From DASRHK01 sp963776465 (lineage in GTDB: Bacteria; Pseudomonadota; Gammaproteobacteria; Nevskiales; Nevskiaceae), in the NCBI GenBank assembly GCA_963776465.1, contig CAVZMV010000002.1:2914001-2978000 (forward strand): a DNA stretch of 64,000 bases, written 5' to 3'. The notes under the pieces were generated by a model. It saw nothing but the letters and a program-made list of their open reading frames with translations. It ran no database searches and was not told where the DNA came from. Below, one piece after another: positions 33,568 through 42,197 of this stretch (position 1 is the first letter of the stretch; each line of letters begins with the position of its first letter). The position numbers were made by a program, and so were the translations under genes.

Positions 33568-34464
33568 ATGAAGCTGGAAATCCAGGCGCTCTCCAAGCGC
33601 TACGCCAACGGCGTGCAGGCGCTCGACCAGGTTTCCCTGAGCATCGCGCCCGGCATGTTCGGGCTGCTCGGGCCCAACGGCGCCGGCAAGTCCACGCTGA
33701 TGCGCACGCTGGCGACGCTGCAGGGCGCCGACAGCGGCAGCGCCAAGCTCGGCGACATCGACATCCTGCGCCAGCCTGCGCGGGTGCGCGAAGTGCTCGG
33801 CTATCTGCCGCAGGATTTCGGCGTCTACCCGAAGGTCACCGCCTACGACCTTCTCGATCATCTGGCGCGACTCAAGGGCTGCGTCGACGCGCGCTCGCGC
33901 CGCGAGGCGGTCGAGGCGCTGCTGCAGCGCGTGAATCTTTACGACGTGCGCAAGCAGAAGCTCGGCAGCTTCTCCGGCGGCATGCGCCAGCGCTTCGGCA
34001 TCGCCCAGGCGCTGCTGGGATCGCCCAAGCTGATCATCGTCGACGAGCCGACCGCCGGCCTCGATCCCGAGGAGCGCGTGCGCTTCCACAACCTGCTGGC
34101 CGACATCGCCGAGGACGTCGTGGTGATCCTGTCGACGCACATCGTCAGCGACGTCACCGACCTGTGCTCGCGCGTGGCCATCATCAACAAGGGCCGCGTA
34201 CTGCTGACCGGCAAGCCTGCCGAGCTGGTCGCGAGCGTCGCCGGCCGCATCTGGCTCAAGACCGTCGCCAAGTCCGAGGTCGCCGCATTGCGCGCGCAAT
34301 TGCCGGTGATCTCCACGCGCCTGTCCGCCGGCAACACGCTGGTGCGCGCCTACGCCGACGCACAGCCGGCTCCGGGCTTCCAGAGTGCGGAGCCAGACCT
34401 CGAGGACGTCTACTTCAGCGCCATCGCCGGGCGGCTTCAGCCCACCGCGGCACTCGCGGCTTAA
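33568..34464 (+). CDS. ABC transporter ATP-binding protein in the psp operon
   Basis: A 298-residue ABC-2-type ATPase. Walker A is LGPNGAGKSTLM (about residues 32-43), the signature is GSFSGGMRQRFGIAQALLG, and Walker B is LIIVDEPTAGLDPEER; the switch His is in ILSTHIVSDV. A C-terminal accessory domain follows (about 215-298). It starts 22 bp after pspC and ends 4 bp before the permease/aminopeptidase gene, with which it must form one exporter. Its place in the psp operon suggests export or membrane remodelling under envelope stress. Confidence 0.93.
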   Translation: MKLEIQALSKRYANGVQALDQVSLSIAPGMFGLLGPNGAGKSTLMRTLATLQGADSGSAKLGDIDILRQPARVREVLGYLPQDFGVYPKVTAYDLLDHLARLKGCVDARSRREAVEALLQRVNLYDVRKQKLGSFSGGMRQRFGIAQALLGSPKLIIVDEPTAGLDPEERVRFHNLLADIAEDVVVILSTHIVSDVTDLCSRVAIINKGRVLLTGKPAELVASVAGRIWLKTVAKSEVAALRAQLPVISTRLSAGNTLVRAYADAQPAPGFQSAEPDLEDVYFSAIAGRLQPTAALAA

Positions 34465-34468
34465 GCCG

Positions 34469-37400
34469 ATGCGCACCATGTTCGCCATCGCGGCCTTCGA
34501 GCTGAAGACGCGCCTCAAGCTCGCGTCGACCTACGTCTACTTCGTGCTCTACGCCGCGATCGCCGCGTTCTGGATGGCCGCGGCCGGCGGCGCGATCGAG
34601 AGCGCGAGCGTCTCCTTCGGCAGCGAGAAGGTGCTGATCAACGGGCCCTACGGCCTGGCGCAGATGCTGACGCTGCTCGGCTTCATGGGCGTCTCCGTGA
34701 TCGCCGCGAACATGGGACGCGCGGTGCAGCAGGACTTCGAGTACGGCACGTTCCACTTTCTATTCACGGCGCCGATCCGCAAGCGCGACTACGTGCTCGG
34801 GCGCTTCCTCGGCGCGTACCTGACGCTGCTGCTCATCTTCCTCGGCATCTCGCTCGGCGCCGAGATCGGCATCCACTGGCCGGGCGTGGATCCGAGCCGC
34901 GTCGGGCCGGCGACGCTCTCCGCCTACGTGCGTCCCTACCTGATCGCGATCCTGCCGAACATGCTCTGGCTCGGCGGCGTGTTCTTCGTGATGGCCGCGC
35001 TGACGCGCCAGATGGCGCCGGTCTACATCACCGGGGTGCTGGTGCTGCTGGGCTACCTGCTGTCGCTCGGACTGATCGGCGACATGGAGAACAAGACGCG
35101 CGCTGCGCTGATCGACCCCGTGGGATCGATGGCGATGAGCGTGCTGACGCGCTACTGGAGCGTGGCCGACCGCAACGCGCGTCCGGTGCCGCTCGAAGGC
35201 GTGCTGCTGTGGAACCGCGTCATCTGGGTCTGCATCGGCGTCGCCGTGTTCGCGATCGGCTACCGGATGTTCCGCATGGATTACGGCAGCACCGCGTCGG
35301 GCAAGCGCAAAGCCCAGGCCGACGATCTGCCGCTGGCGCCCGCAGGCAGCGGAGCAACCTCGCTCCCAATACCGCGGACGAGCTACGCAACGATCTCCTG
35401 GCTGCGCGCCCTGCCCGGTTTGGCGCGCCTGTACTTGAGCGAGATCGTGCGCAGCCCGCGCTTCCTGGCGATCGTCCTCGGCGGCGTGATCTTCATGATC
35501 GGCAACGCCTCGAACATGGGCGCGTTCTACGGCACCGCCACCTGGCCGGTGACCTACCAGGTGCTGGAGTTCACCTCCGGGCTCTTCGGCCTGTTCATCC
35601 TGGTCGTGACCGCGATCTACGCCGGCGAGCTGGTGTGGCGCGAGCGCGAAGCCAGGATGGACGAGATCGCGGATGCGACGCCGCATCCGGTGTGGCTGCC
35701 GTTCGCGGCCAAGCTGGCGACGTTGTTCGCCGTGCAGGCACTGCTGCTGACGGTCGTGTTCGTGTGCACCATCGGCATCCAGCTGCGGTACGGCTACACG
35801 CGCTTCGAGATCGGACACTCGCTGTTCGAGCTGTTCGTGCTGCAGCTGCCCGGCTACTGGATGCTCGCGGCGCTGGCGCTGACGATGCACGTGCTGATCA
35901 ACCAGAAGTACGTCGGCCACTTCCTGGTCCTGCTGTGGTTCCTGGTGACGATCAAGCTGCCGGACTTCGGTTTCGAAGACCGTCTCTACCTGTTCGGCTC
36001 GACGCCGAACGTGCGCTATTCCGACATGAACGGCTACGGCCATTTCCTGCCGGGCTTGTGGTCGTTTCAGGTGTACTGGGGCGCCCTGGCGGCGCTGCTC
36101 CTCGTCGTCGGTTATCTGTTCTGGATGCGCGGCCGCGAGAGCGGCCTGCGCGCGCGGATGCAGCGGGCGCGCGAGCGCGTCGGTTCACCCGTGATTGCGT
36201 TCGCCGTCGCGAGCGTTGCGATCGCGGGCGTCAGCGGCGCCTGGATCTTCCACAACACGCACGTGCTGAACCCGTTCCGCTCGCAGCACGACGCGCAGAA
36301 GCTGCAGGTGGAATACGAGAAGCGCTACAAGTCGCTGGCCTTCGCGCCGCAGCCGCGCATCGCCGGCGGCGAGGTCGCCGTCGACATTTATCCCCGCGAG
36401 CTGCGCACGGACCTGCGCGGCCACTACGACGTCGTCAACCGCTCCGACAAGCCGATCGCCGATCTCTACGTGCTGCTGCCGTCCATGGCCGAGGTGCGCG
36501 CGATCGGCAGCGACATCCCACTGACGCTGGCCGAAGCCGAGCCCGACCTGTCATGGCGGCACTACACGCTCGCGCGGGCGCTGCAGCCCGGCGAGACCAC
36601 GCGCTTCACCTTCGACATCGGCTACGCCGTCAAAGGCTTCAAGAACGCCGGCGCCGATCACACGGTCCTCGGCAACGGCACCTTCGTCAACGGCGCCTTC
36701 GGCAGCGGCGTGGCGCGCATGCCCTCGTTCGGCTACGACGAGAGCCTGGAGATCGAGTCGGATCGCGACCGCAAGAAGTTCGGCCTTGCGCCCAAGGAGC
36801 GCATGCACGATCTGGACGACCAGCAGGCGCGCCAGCTGGGCTTCGCCGACATCATGGATCACTACGTGGCGACGATCTCCACGGACGTGGACCAGGTCGC
36901 GTTCACCTCCGGCGCGCTGGAGAAGGAGTGGACCGACGGCGGACGCCGCTACTTCCGCTACCGCATGGACGACAAGTCGCTGGCCTTCTTGCCGTTCCTG
37001 TCCGGCCGCTACGCCACCCGCAAGGACAGCTGGACCGATGGCCGCCGGACCGTGGCCATCGAGGTCAACTACCACGAAGGCCACGAGTTCGACATCGACC
37101 GCATGATCGCGGGCGTCAAGGATTCGCTGGACTATTTCACGGAGCACTTCACGCCGTATCAGTACGACCTGCTGCGGATCATCGAATTCCCGCGCTACCA
37201 GTCGTTCGCAGAGTCGTTCTCCAACACGGTGCCGTTCTCGGAGTCGATCGGCTTCATCGCCCGCGTCGACGACAAGGACCCCAAGGACATCGACTATCCG
37301 TACTTCGTCACGGCGCACGAGGTCGCGCACCAGTGGTGGGGCCACCAGGTCACGCCCGGCAACGTGCAGGGCGCGACCTTCGTCGCCGAGAGCCTGGCCG

Positions 37401-38083
37401 AATACTCGGCGCTGCTGGTGCTCAAGCACAAGTACGGCGACGCCAAGATGCACCGCTTCCTGCGCTACGAGCTGGATCGCTACCTGATGGGACGAGGGGC
37501 GGAGACCAAGAAGGAGCAGCCGCTCATGCGCGCCGACGGGCCCGGCTACCTGCACTACCAGAAAGGATCGCTGGCCCTGTACGCGCTGCAGGACATGATC
37601 GGCGAGGACACGCTCAACCGCGCGCTGTCGGCCTTCGCGACCAAGTGGAACTACAGCGGCCCGCCGTTCGCGACCTCGCGCGACCTGCTCGCGGAGATCG
37701 ACAAGGTCACGCCGGCGGACCGGAAATATCTGATCGCCGACCTGTTCGAGAACATCACGCTGTTCGAGTTCCAGACCAAGTCGGCGTCGTACCGCGAGCT
37801 CCCCGACGGCAAGTTCGAGGTGACGCTGATCGCGCAGGCCAAGAAGCTGCGCGCCGACGGCCTGGGCGCGCAGACCGAGATCCCGATGAGCGAGCTGGTG
37901 GACGTCGGGGCGCTCGACGACGACGACGCGCCGCTTCTGCTTCAGAAGCAGCTGATCAGTAGCGGCGACAACGAGCTCAAGTTCGTCGTGGACAAGCGCC
38001 CGGCCAAGGCCGGTGTCGATCCGCTCAACAAGCTGATCAACCGGCACCCGGAAGACGCTACCATCGCGGTGGGCAAGCTCTAG
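34469..38083 (+). CDS. Fused ABC permease and M1-family aminopeptidase
   Basis: A 1204-residue protein. Residues about 1-590 contain two ABC-2 permease blocks of about six membrane segments each (first MFAIAAFELKTRLKLASTYV; second near FLAIVLGGVIFMIGNASNMG). A third region (about 600-1204) is a periplasmic gluzincin of the M1 type: zinc motif HEVAH at 950-954, then Glu about 20 residues later in VAESLAEY, and a candidate catalytic Tyr in GYLHYQKGSL. I chose the ATG at 34469 because it follows the ATPase stop by 4 bp and begins a membrane segment. Such fusions exist in other proteobacteria, but the substrate is unknown. Confidence 0.9.
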   Translation: MRTMFAIAAFELKTRLKLASTYVYFVLYAAIAAFWMAAAGGAIESASVSFGSEKVLINGPYGLAQMLTLLGFMGVSVIAANMGRAVQQDFEYGTFHFLFTAPIRKRDYVLGRFLGAYLTLLLIFLGISLGAEIGIHWPGVDPSRVGPATLSAYVRPYLIAILPNMLWLGGVFFVMAALTRQMAPVYITGVLVLLGYLLSLGLIGDMENKTRAALIDPVGSMAMSVLTRYWSVADRNARPVPLEGVLLWNRVIWVCIGVAVFAIGYRMFRMDYGSTASGKRKAQADDLPLAPAGSGATSLPIPRTSYATISWLRALPGLARLYLSEIVRSPRFLAIVLGGVIFMIGNASNMGAFYGTATWPVTYQVLEFTSGLFGLFILVVTAIYAGELVWREREARMDEIADATPHPVWLPFAAKLATLFAVQALLLTVVFVCTIGIQLRYGYTRFEIGHSLFELFVLQLPGYWMLAALALTMHVLINQKYVGHFLVLLWFLVTIKLPDFGFEDRLYLFGSTPNVRYSDMNGYGHFLPGLWSFQVYWGALAALLLVVGYLFWMRGRESGLRARMQRARERVGSPVIAFAVASVAIAGVSGAWIFHNTHVLNPFRSQHDAQKLQVEYEKRYKSLAFAPQPRIAGGEVAVDIYPRELRTDLRGHYDVVNRSDKPIADLYVLLPSMAEVRAIGSDIPLTLAEAEPDLSWRHYTLARALQPGETTRFTFDIGYAVKGFKNAGADHTVLGNGTFVNGAFGSGVARMPSFGYDESLEIESDRDRKKFGLAPKERMHDLDDQQARQLGFADIMDHYVATISTDVDQVAFTSGALEKEWTDGGRRYFRYRMDDKSLAFLPFLSGRYATRKDSWTDGRRTVAIEVNYHEGHEFDIDRMIAGVKDSLDYFTEHFTPYQYDLLRIIEFPRYQSFAESFSNTVPFSESIGFIARVDDKDPKDIDYPYFVTAHEVAHQWWGHQVTPGNVQGATFVAESLAEYSALLVLKHKYGDAKMHRFLRYELDRYLMGRGAETKKEQPLMRADGPGYLHYQKGSLALYALQDMIGEDTLNRALSAFATKWNYSGPPFATSRDLLAEIDKVTPADRKYLIADLFENITLFEFQTKSASYRELPDGKFEVTLIAQAKKLRADGLGAQTEIPMSELVDVGALDDDDAPLLLQKQLISSGDNELKFVVDKRPAKAGVDPLNKLINRHPEDATIAVGKL

Positions 38084-38091
38084 GGACAAAC

Positions 38092-38883
38092 ATGGCCGCT
38101 TCCGACCTTGCAGGAAAGACCGCGCTGGTCACCGGCGCGTCGAGCGGCTTGGGCGTCGACTTCGCGCGCGAGCTCGCAGCGCTCGGCGCCAATCTGGTGC
38201 TGGTGGCGCGGCGCGAGGACCTGCTCAAGCAGGTGCAGGCGGATCTGAAGGCAAAGCACGGCGTGCAGGTCACGACCATCGCCCTGGACCTGGGCACGCC
38301 CTCGGCGCCGCAAGCGCTGTTCGACCTGCTCAAGCGCCAGAAAGCGCAGATCGACGTGCTGATCAACAACGCGGGCTTCGGCCTCTTCGGGCGCGAGCTC
38401 GACCTGCCGTGGGAGCGCACGCAGCAGATGCTGCAGCTCGACATCGTAACGCTCACGCACCTGACCAAGCTGTTCGCACGCGACATGGTGACGCGCCGGT
38501 CCGGCTACATCATGCAGATCGCGTCGATCGGCGCATACCAGCCCTCGCCAGGCTACGCGGCGTACTCGGCCGCGAAATCCTACGTGCTGTCGTTCGGCGA
38601 AGCGCTGAGCTACGAGCTCAAGGGCACCGGCGTCTCCTGCACGGTCGTTTCTCCCGGCGTGACCGCGACGGAATTCCTGCAGGTGTCCGGCCAGAAGGCG
38701 ACGCTGTATCAGCGCTTGACGATGATGCAGAGCCCGGAGGTCGCCCGCATCGGCGTCAGGGCGATGCTCGCGCGACGCACCAGCGTCATCACCGGCTGGG
38801 TCAACTGGATGATCGCGATGTCTGTGCGTTTTACGCCCAAACCATGGGTGCTCTGGTTCGCCGACAAGGCGATGAAGAACTAG
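38092..38883 (+). CDS. Short-chain dehydrogenase/reductase
   Basis: A 263-residue classical SDR. The cofactor motif is TGASSGLG (residues about 14-21), the structural motif is LINNAGFG, and the active site is Ser in QIASIGAY with YAAYSAAK. The C-terminal part is hydrophobic and basic (GWVNWMIAMSVRFTPKPWVL), suggesting membrane association or a lipid-like substrate. It starts 8 bp after the permease/aminopeptidase gene and so is the last gene of the psp transcript. Its stop overlaps that of the convergent anti-sigma gene. The true substrate is unknown. Confidence 0.9.
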   Translation: MAASDLAGKTALVTGASSGLGVDFARELAALGANLVLVARREDLLKQVQADLKAKHGVQVTTIALDLGTPSAPQALFDLLKRQKAQIDVLINNAGFGLFGRELDLPWERTQQMLQLDIVTLTHLTKLFARDMVTRRSGYIMQIASIGAYQPSPGYAAYSAAKSYVLSFGEALSYELKGTGVSCTVVSPGVTATEFLQVSGQKATLYQRLTMMQSPEVARIGVRAMLARRTSVITGWVNWMIAMSVRFTPKPWVLWFADKAMKN

Positions 38884-39644
38884 GGCGTCGGCGGCGTGAC
38901 CGGCCGCATCAGCGGCCGCAAATCTTCTGGCACTTCCACGGTGGGATGCGCGTCGCGATAGGCGTCGAGCTGCTTGCGCGCCTCCTCCATCTCGCCTTTG
39001 TCCTTGAGCGCGCGGATGCGCTCGAGCCACGCCCGCGACGAAGACAGCTTCGACCTCGGCCGTGGCGTGGCCTTGGCCAGCGGCGCAGCTGCCATCGCGT
39101 CGGCGCTGGATTCCGGTTGCGCGGATGCACCTGCCAGCTGCCCTGCCGCAGCCTCTTCCTTCTTGGCGGTCAAGGCCTCCACGGCAGGCGGCGGCGCTGC
39201 CGCAGCCGGCGCAACCTGCACCTGCGCAGCCATCTCGTGCTCCTGCGCGGCCCGAACCGACGGCTCGCGCGCGTCGGCGCGGCGTGCGAAATCGTTCTCG
39301 CGCATTGCACCGACTTCGGCCGGTGGCGCCACCGACTTCTCTTCCCTGGCGAGGCGCGCCTCGCCATCGGACGGCGGCAGCCCGCCGGGCTTGTCGCGCA
39401 TCGACAGGAACACGCCGAACGACAGCACCACCGTGGCCGCCATCGCCAGCGGCACGGCGAACCGGAACTTGCGGGCGCGCTGGTCCTGCTCGATCGCCTG
39501 GCGCGCGCGATCCTGGATCGCGCGATCCAGCTCCGGCGGCGGGCCCTCGCGCTCGACCGAATCCTTGTAGCGCCGCGACAGCCCGTCGCGTCCGGACAGG
39601 AACTCGTCCAGCTCACCGTCGTCCGGGCGGCGTGGATCAGACAT
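38880..39644 (-). CDS. Single-pass membrane protein, candidate anti-sigma factor
   Basis: A 254-residue protein with a cytosolic N-terminus (about 1-60, acidic then basic: PPELDRAIQDRARQAIEQDQ), one membrane helix (about 62-80, FAVPLAMAATVVLSFGVFLS) and a long Ala/Pro/Glu-rich extracytoplasmic part. A conserved-looking end (SSSRAWLERIRALKDKGEME) follows. It has no zinc-binding HxxxCxxC motif. It overlaps the ECF sigma gene by 8 bp, the usual place for an anti-sigma factor, so that role is inferred from position and topology. Confidence 0.7.
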   Translation of the reverse strand: MSDPRRPDDGELDEFLSGRDGLSRRYKDSVEREGPPPELDRAIQDRARQAIEQDQRARKFRFAVPLAMAATVVLSFGVFLSMRDKPGGLPPSDGEARLAREEKSVAPPAEVGAMRENDFARRADAREPSVRAAQEHEMAAQVQVAPAAAAPPPAVEALTAKKEEAAAGQLAGASAQPESSADAMAAAPLAKATPRPRSKLSSSRAWLERIRALKDKGEMEEARKQLDAYRDAHPTVEVPEDLRPLMRPVTPPTP

Positions 39645-40152
39645 CGGCGAGCTCCTGGCGCAGCTTCGCGAGCGCGTAGCGCAGGCGGCTCTTCACGGTC
39701 TCGCGCCCGACCTCGGTGACTTGCGCGATCTCCTCCAGGCCCAGCTCGCCTTCCTCCTTGAGCAGGAACGCGGTGCGCTGCTCCTCGGGCAGGATCTTGA
39801 GCGCCCGCAGGATGCGCTGGCGCTGCTGACGCGATTGCTCGCGCCGCTCCGGCTGCTCATGCGCCGGCGCCAGCGGCTCCGGCACGTCGTCCAGCGAGTG
39901 CAGCGTTCTGGGCGTGGCGCGGAAATGGTCCATCAATCGATTATGCGCGAGGCGGTAGAGCCAGCCGGCGAAGCTGCCGCTGGCGACGTAGCGCGTCCTG
40001 GCCACGATGACCTTGGCCCAGACATCCTGGAACAGCTCGCCGGCGACGTCGCGGTTGGCGCAGGAGCGCAGCAGATAGCCGAACAGCCGGTCCTTGTGGC
40101 GGCCGTAGAGCGTGTCGAAAGCGCTCGCGTCCCCACGTCCGTAGCTCAGCAT
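39637..40152 (-). CDS. ECF-type RNA polymerase sigma factor
   Basis: A 171-residue sigma-70 family factor with region 2 (DAFDTLYGRHKDRLFGYLLR-type; DVAGELFQDVWAKVIVAR; SFAGWLYRLAHNRLMDHFR) and region 4 (LPEEQRTAFLLKEEGELGLE, then IAQVTEVGRETVKSRLRYAL). The N-terminus looks slightly short: family members usually begin a few residues before the ELMLSY segment. An in-frame stretch without ATG runs back to the VWA stop, so a non-ATG start is possible. A perfect 11-bp hairpin lies 12 bp upstream. It is followed by a candidate anti-sigma gene with an 8-bp overlap. Confidence 0.88.
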   Translation of the reverse strand: MLSYGRGDASAFDTLYGRHKDRLFGYLLRSCANRDVAGELFQDVWAKVIVARTRYVASGSFAGWLYRLAHNRLMDHFRATPRTLHSLDDVPEPLAPAHEQPERREQSRQQRQRILRALKILPEEQRTAFLLKEEGELGLEEIAQVTEVGRETVKSRLRYALAKLRQELADV

Positions 40153-40164
40153 CAGCTCTTGGTC

Positions 40165-40192
40165 GGTCGGCGCAGCGTCCGCTGCGCCGACC
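40165..40192 (-). repeat. Perfect hairpin between the VWA gene and the sigma gene
   Basis: GGTCGGCGCAG, a 6-base loop and CTGCGCCGACC form an 11-bp perfect stem in the 60-bp gap. It lies 12 bp from the sigma start codon. It could lower translation or transcription of the sigma factor relative to the VWA gene; no T tract follows. Confidence 0.6.
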
Positions 40193-40212
40193 TGCTCTCC
40201 TGCCGCTTCCAG

Positions 40213-41913
40213 TCAATCCTCCATTCGCGCCTGGGTGCCGCTGAGCGTGCCGGCCCGCGCGATCATCTGCCTGAGCTCGTCGATGCGATCGCCGCGACCG
40301 GCGCTCGCCGCGAGCTCGCGGGCCTGAGCATAGCCGAAGCTCCCGGTGTAGGTCCCTCCTCGCAGGATCTGGCCAAACGCGGCGACGGCCGCGGCGAGAC
40401 GGAAGCCATCGCTCGCGGACGCAACGTCGCGCTTCATGTCCTGGCGACGCAGCACGCGCTCGATCAGATGGCTGGCGGCGTCCGCGCCATCCTGCGGCTG
40501 CTTGTAGCGCAGGCGCAGCAGCGCGATCTCGTCGCCTGCATGCGCGTCGGCAGCGGCACGGCCGTATCGCAACGGCTCGATCCGCTGTCCGCCCGATCCG
40601 GCGAGCGCCACTTCGTAGAGCGCAGTGACGCGATGACCGGCGCCGATCTCGCCCGCATCCACCTGGTCGTTGTTGAAGTCCTCGCGCTTGAGCATGCGGT
40701 TCTCGTAGCCGATCAAGCGGTACTCGCTGACCAGTGCCGGATTGAACTCGACCTGGATCTTCACGTCCGCGGCGATGGTCTGCAGCGTGGCGTCGCGCTG
40801 CTCCACCAGCACCTTGCGCGCTTCGTCCAGCGTGTCGATGTAGGCGTAGTTGCCCTGCCCTGCGTCGGCCAGCTGCTCCATCAAGCGATCGTTGTAGTTG
40901 CCGGTGCCGAAGCCAAGGGTGGTGAGCGCGATGCCGGACTTGCGCTCCTGCTTCACCAGGTCCAGCAGCGACTCGAAGCTGGTGATGCCGACGTTGAAGT
41001 CGCCGTCGGTGGCCAGAAGCACGCGGTTGTTGCCGTCCTTCATGAAGCACTTCTTCGCCATCGCATACGCCAGCTGGATGCCGGACGCGCCGTTGGTCGA
41101 TCCGCCGGCCTGGAGCCGGTCGAGCGCGGCCTCGATGTCGCCGAGGTGATCGGCGGCCGTCGGCTCGAGCACGACGCCGCTGGCGCCGGCGTAGACCACC
41201 AGGCTCAGGCGATCCTTGGCGCCCAGCTCGCGCGCGAGCATCTTCAGCGACGACTTCACCAGCGGCAGCTTGTTCTCGTCCTGCATCGATCCGGAGACGT
41301 CGACCAGGAACACCAGGTTCGAGCGCGGCCGCGGGCCATGCGGTCTCCAGCCCTGGATGCCGACGCGGAGCAGATGCGTCTTGGCGTTCCACGGCGTCGG
41401 CGCCATCTCGGTGCTGACGGCGAACGGCACCTTGGTGTCGTCGGGTACGGCGTAGGCGTAGTCGAAGTAGTTGATCAGCTCCTCGACCCGCACCGCGTCG
41501 CTGGGCGGCAGGCGGCCTTCGCGCAGGAAACGGCGCACGTTCGCGTACGAGCCGGTATCGACGTCGATGCTGAACGTCGACACGGGATGCTCGGCGGCGA
41601 CCTGCAGGGGGTTCGTCTCGTAATGGCCGTAATTCTCGTAGTCGACCTGCGGCTGCGGCGCGTAGGCGATGCCCGCGCCCGCAACCTGGCCGACAGCGAT
41701 GTTGGCCCGCTTGGCGACGGCGGCGGTCGACGCCAGCACGTCGCGCTCCTCGGCCTTGATCTCGCGAAGTGCTTCGACTGGCGCATCGATCAGGAGTGGC
41801 GCAGTGGCAGCGGGTTCCGGCTTCTGAGGCTGCGGTGTCGAGCAGGCCGCCAGCGCGACCAGGGCTGCGGTGAGGCTGGAAAGGAAAAGACGCTGCGTCG
41901 AACGTTGCGGCAT
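40213..41913 (-). CDS. VWA-domain lipoprotein of the YfbK type
   Basis: A 566-residue predicted lipoprotein. Signal peptide and lipobox (LVALAACSTP) follow the ATG at 41913, which has GGAG upstream; a longer frame would begin inside the repeat element and is rejected. The N-terminal YfbK domain (HPVSTFSIDVDTGSYANVRR) precedes a von Willebrand A domain with an intact MIDAS motif DVSGSMQ (about residues 190-370). A C-terminal DUF3520-like domain follows (LRYKQPQDGA). It lies directly upstream of the ECF sigma gene, so it may be a surface sensor or target of that circuit. Confidence 0.88.
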   Translation of the reverse strand: MPQRSTQRLFLSSLTAALVALAACSTPQPQKPEPAATAPLLIDAPVEALREIKAEERDVLASTAAVAKRANIAVGQVAGAGIAYAPQPQVDYENYGHYETNPLQVAAEHPVSTFSIDVDTGSYANVRRFLREGRLPPSDAVRVEELINYFDYAYAVPDDTKVPFAVSTEMAPTPWNAKTHLLRVGIQGWRPHGPRPRSNLVFLVDVSGSMQDENKLPLVKSSLKMLARELGAKDRLSLVVYAGASGVVLEPTAADHLGDIEAALDRLQAGGSTNGASGIQLAYAMAKKCFMKDGNNRVLLATDGDFNVGITSFESLLDLVKQERKSGIALTTLGFGTGNYNDRLMEQLADAGQGNYAYIDTLDEARKVLVEQRDATLQTIAADVKIQVEFNPALVSEYRLIGYENRMLKREDFNNDQVDAGEIGAGHRVTALYEVALAGSGGQRIEPLRYGRAAADAHAGDEIALLRLRYKQPQDGADAASHLIERVLRRQDMKRDVASASDGFRLAAAVAAFGQILRGGTYTGSFGYAQARELAASAGRGDRIDELRQMIARAGTLSGTQARMED

Positions 41914-41979
41914 GGCGATACTCCATGGGAGGGGTATCGCTACAAACGGACGTCGGCGATGAATGGGGTTAGGCGCGGA

Positions 41980-42187
41980 GTGTCTCTGCGGGACCGCTGT
42001 GAATACGTCCCTGTACGCTCCGTATGCAACGTCCCTGTTGCATACGGTCCCGCAAAGACACATCCGCGCTGGACAGTCGGCCTAGCGATGCGCTCCGTCC
42101 TGGCAGGACCGTGCGCGGCATGGACGCCGCGCTCGGAGCGTACAGGGACGTATTCACAGCGATCCTGACTGGACGGAGCGCATCGCT
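41980..42187. repeat. 208-bp set of interleaved inverted repeats
   Basis: Pairs of arms: 41980-41996 with 42045-42061 (17 bp, one mismatch); 41996-42022 with 42134-42160 (27 bp, perfect); 42084-42100 with 42171-42187 (17 bp, perfect); 42022-42030 with 42037-42045 (9 bp, perfect); 42113-42119 with 42126-42132 (7 bp). The large pairs cross one another, so they cannot all form at once in one plane. The element fills the space between the sir2 stop and the VWA start. It looks like several dispersed palindromic units inserted in or beside one another. No coding potential is credible. Confidence 0.85.
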
Positions 42188-42197
42188 TGAAGAGACC

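Noticed and set aside
34385..34468. 28-residue extension of the permease-peptidase into the ATPase gene
   Set aside because: The extension is out of frame with the ATPase, Ser/Pro/Arg-rich, and precedes a good start at 34469 that begins a membrane helix.
35209..37962. 917-codon plus-strand frame inside the permease-peptidase gene
   Set aside because: Shadow in a second frame; Arg/Ala-rich with no membrane segments or motifs.
41914..42063. 50-residue N-terminal extension of the VWA lipoprotein
   Set aside because: It would be encoded by the palindromic element and would bury the lipoprotein signal; the ATG at 41913 has a ribosome binding site and gives a normal lipobox.
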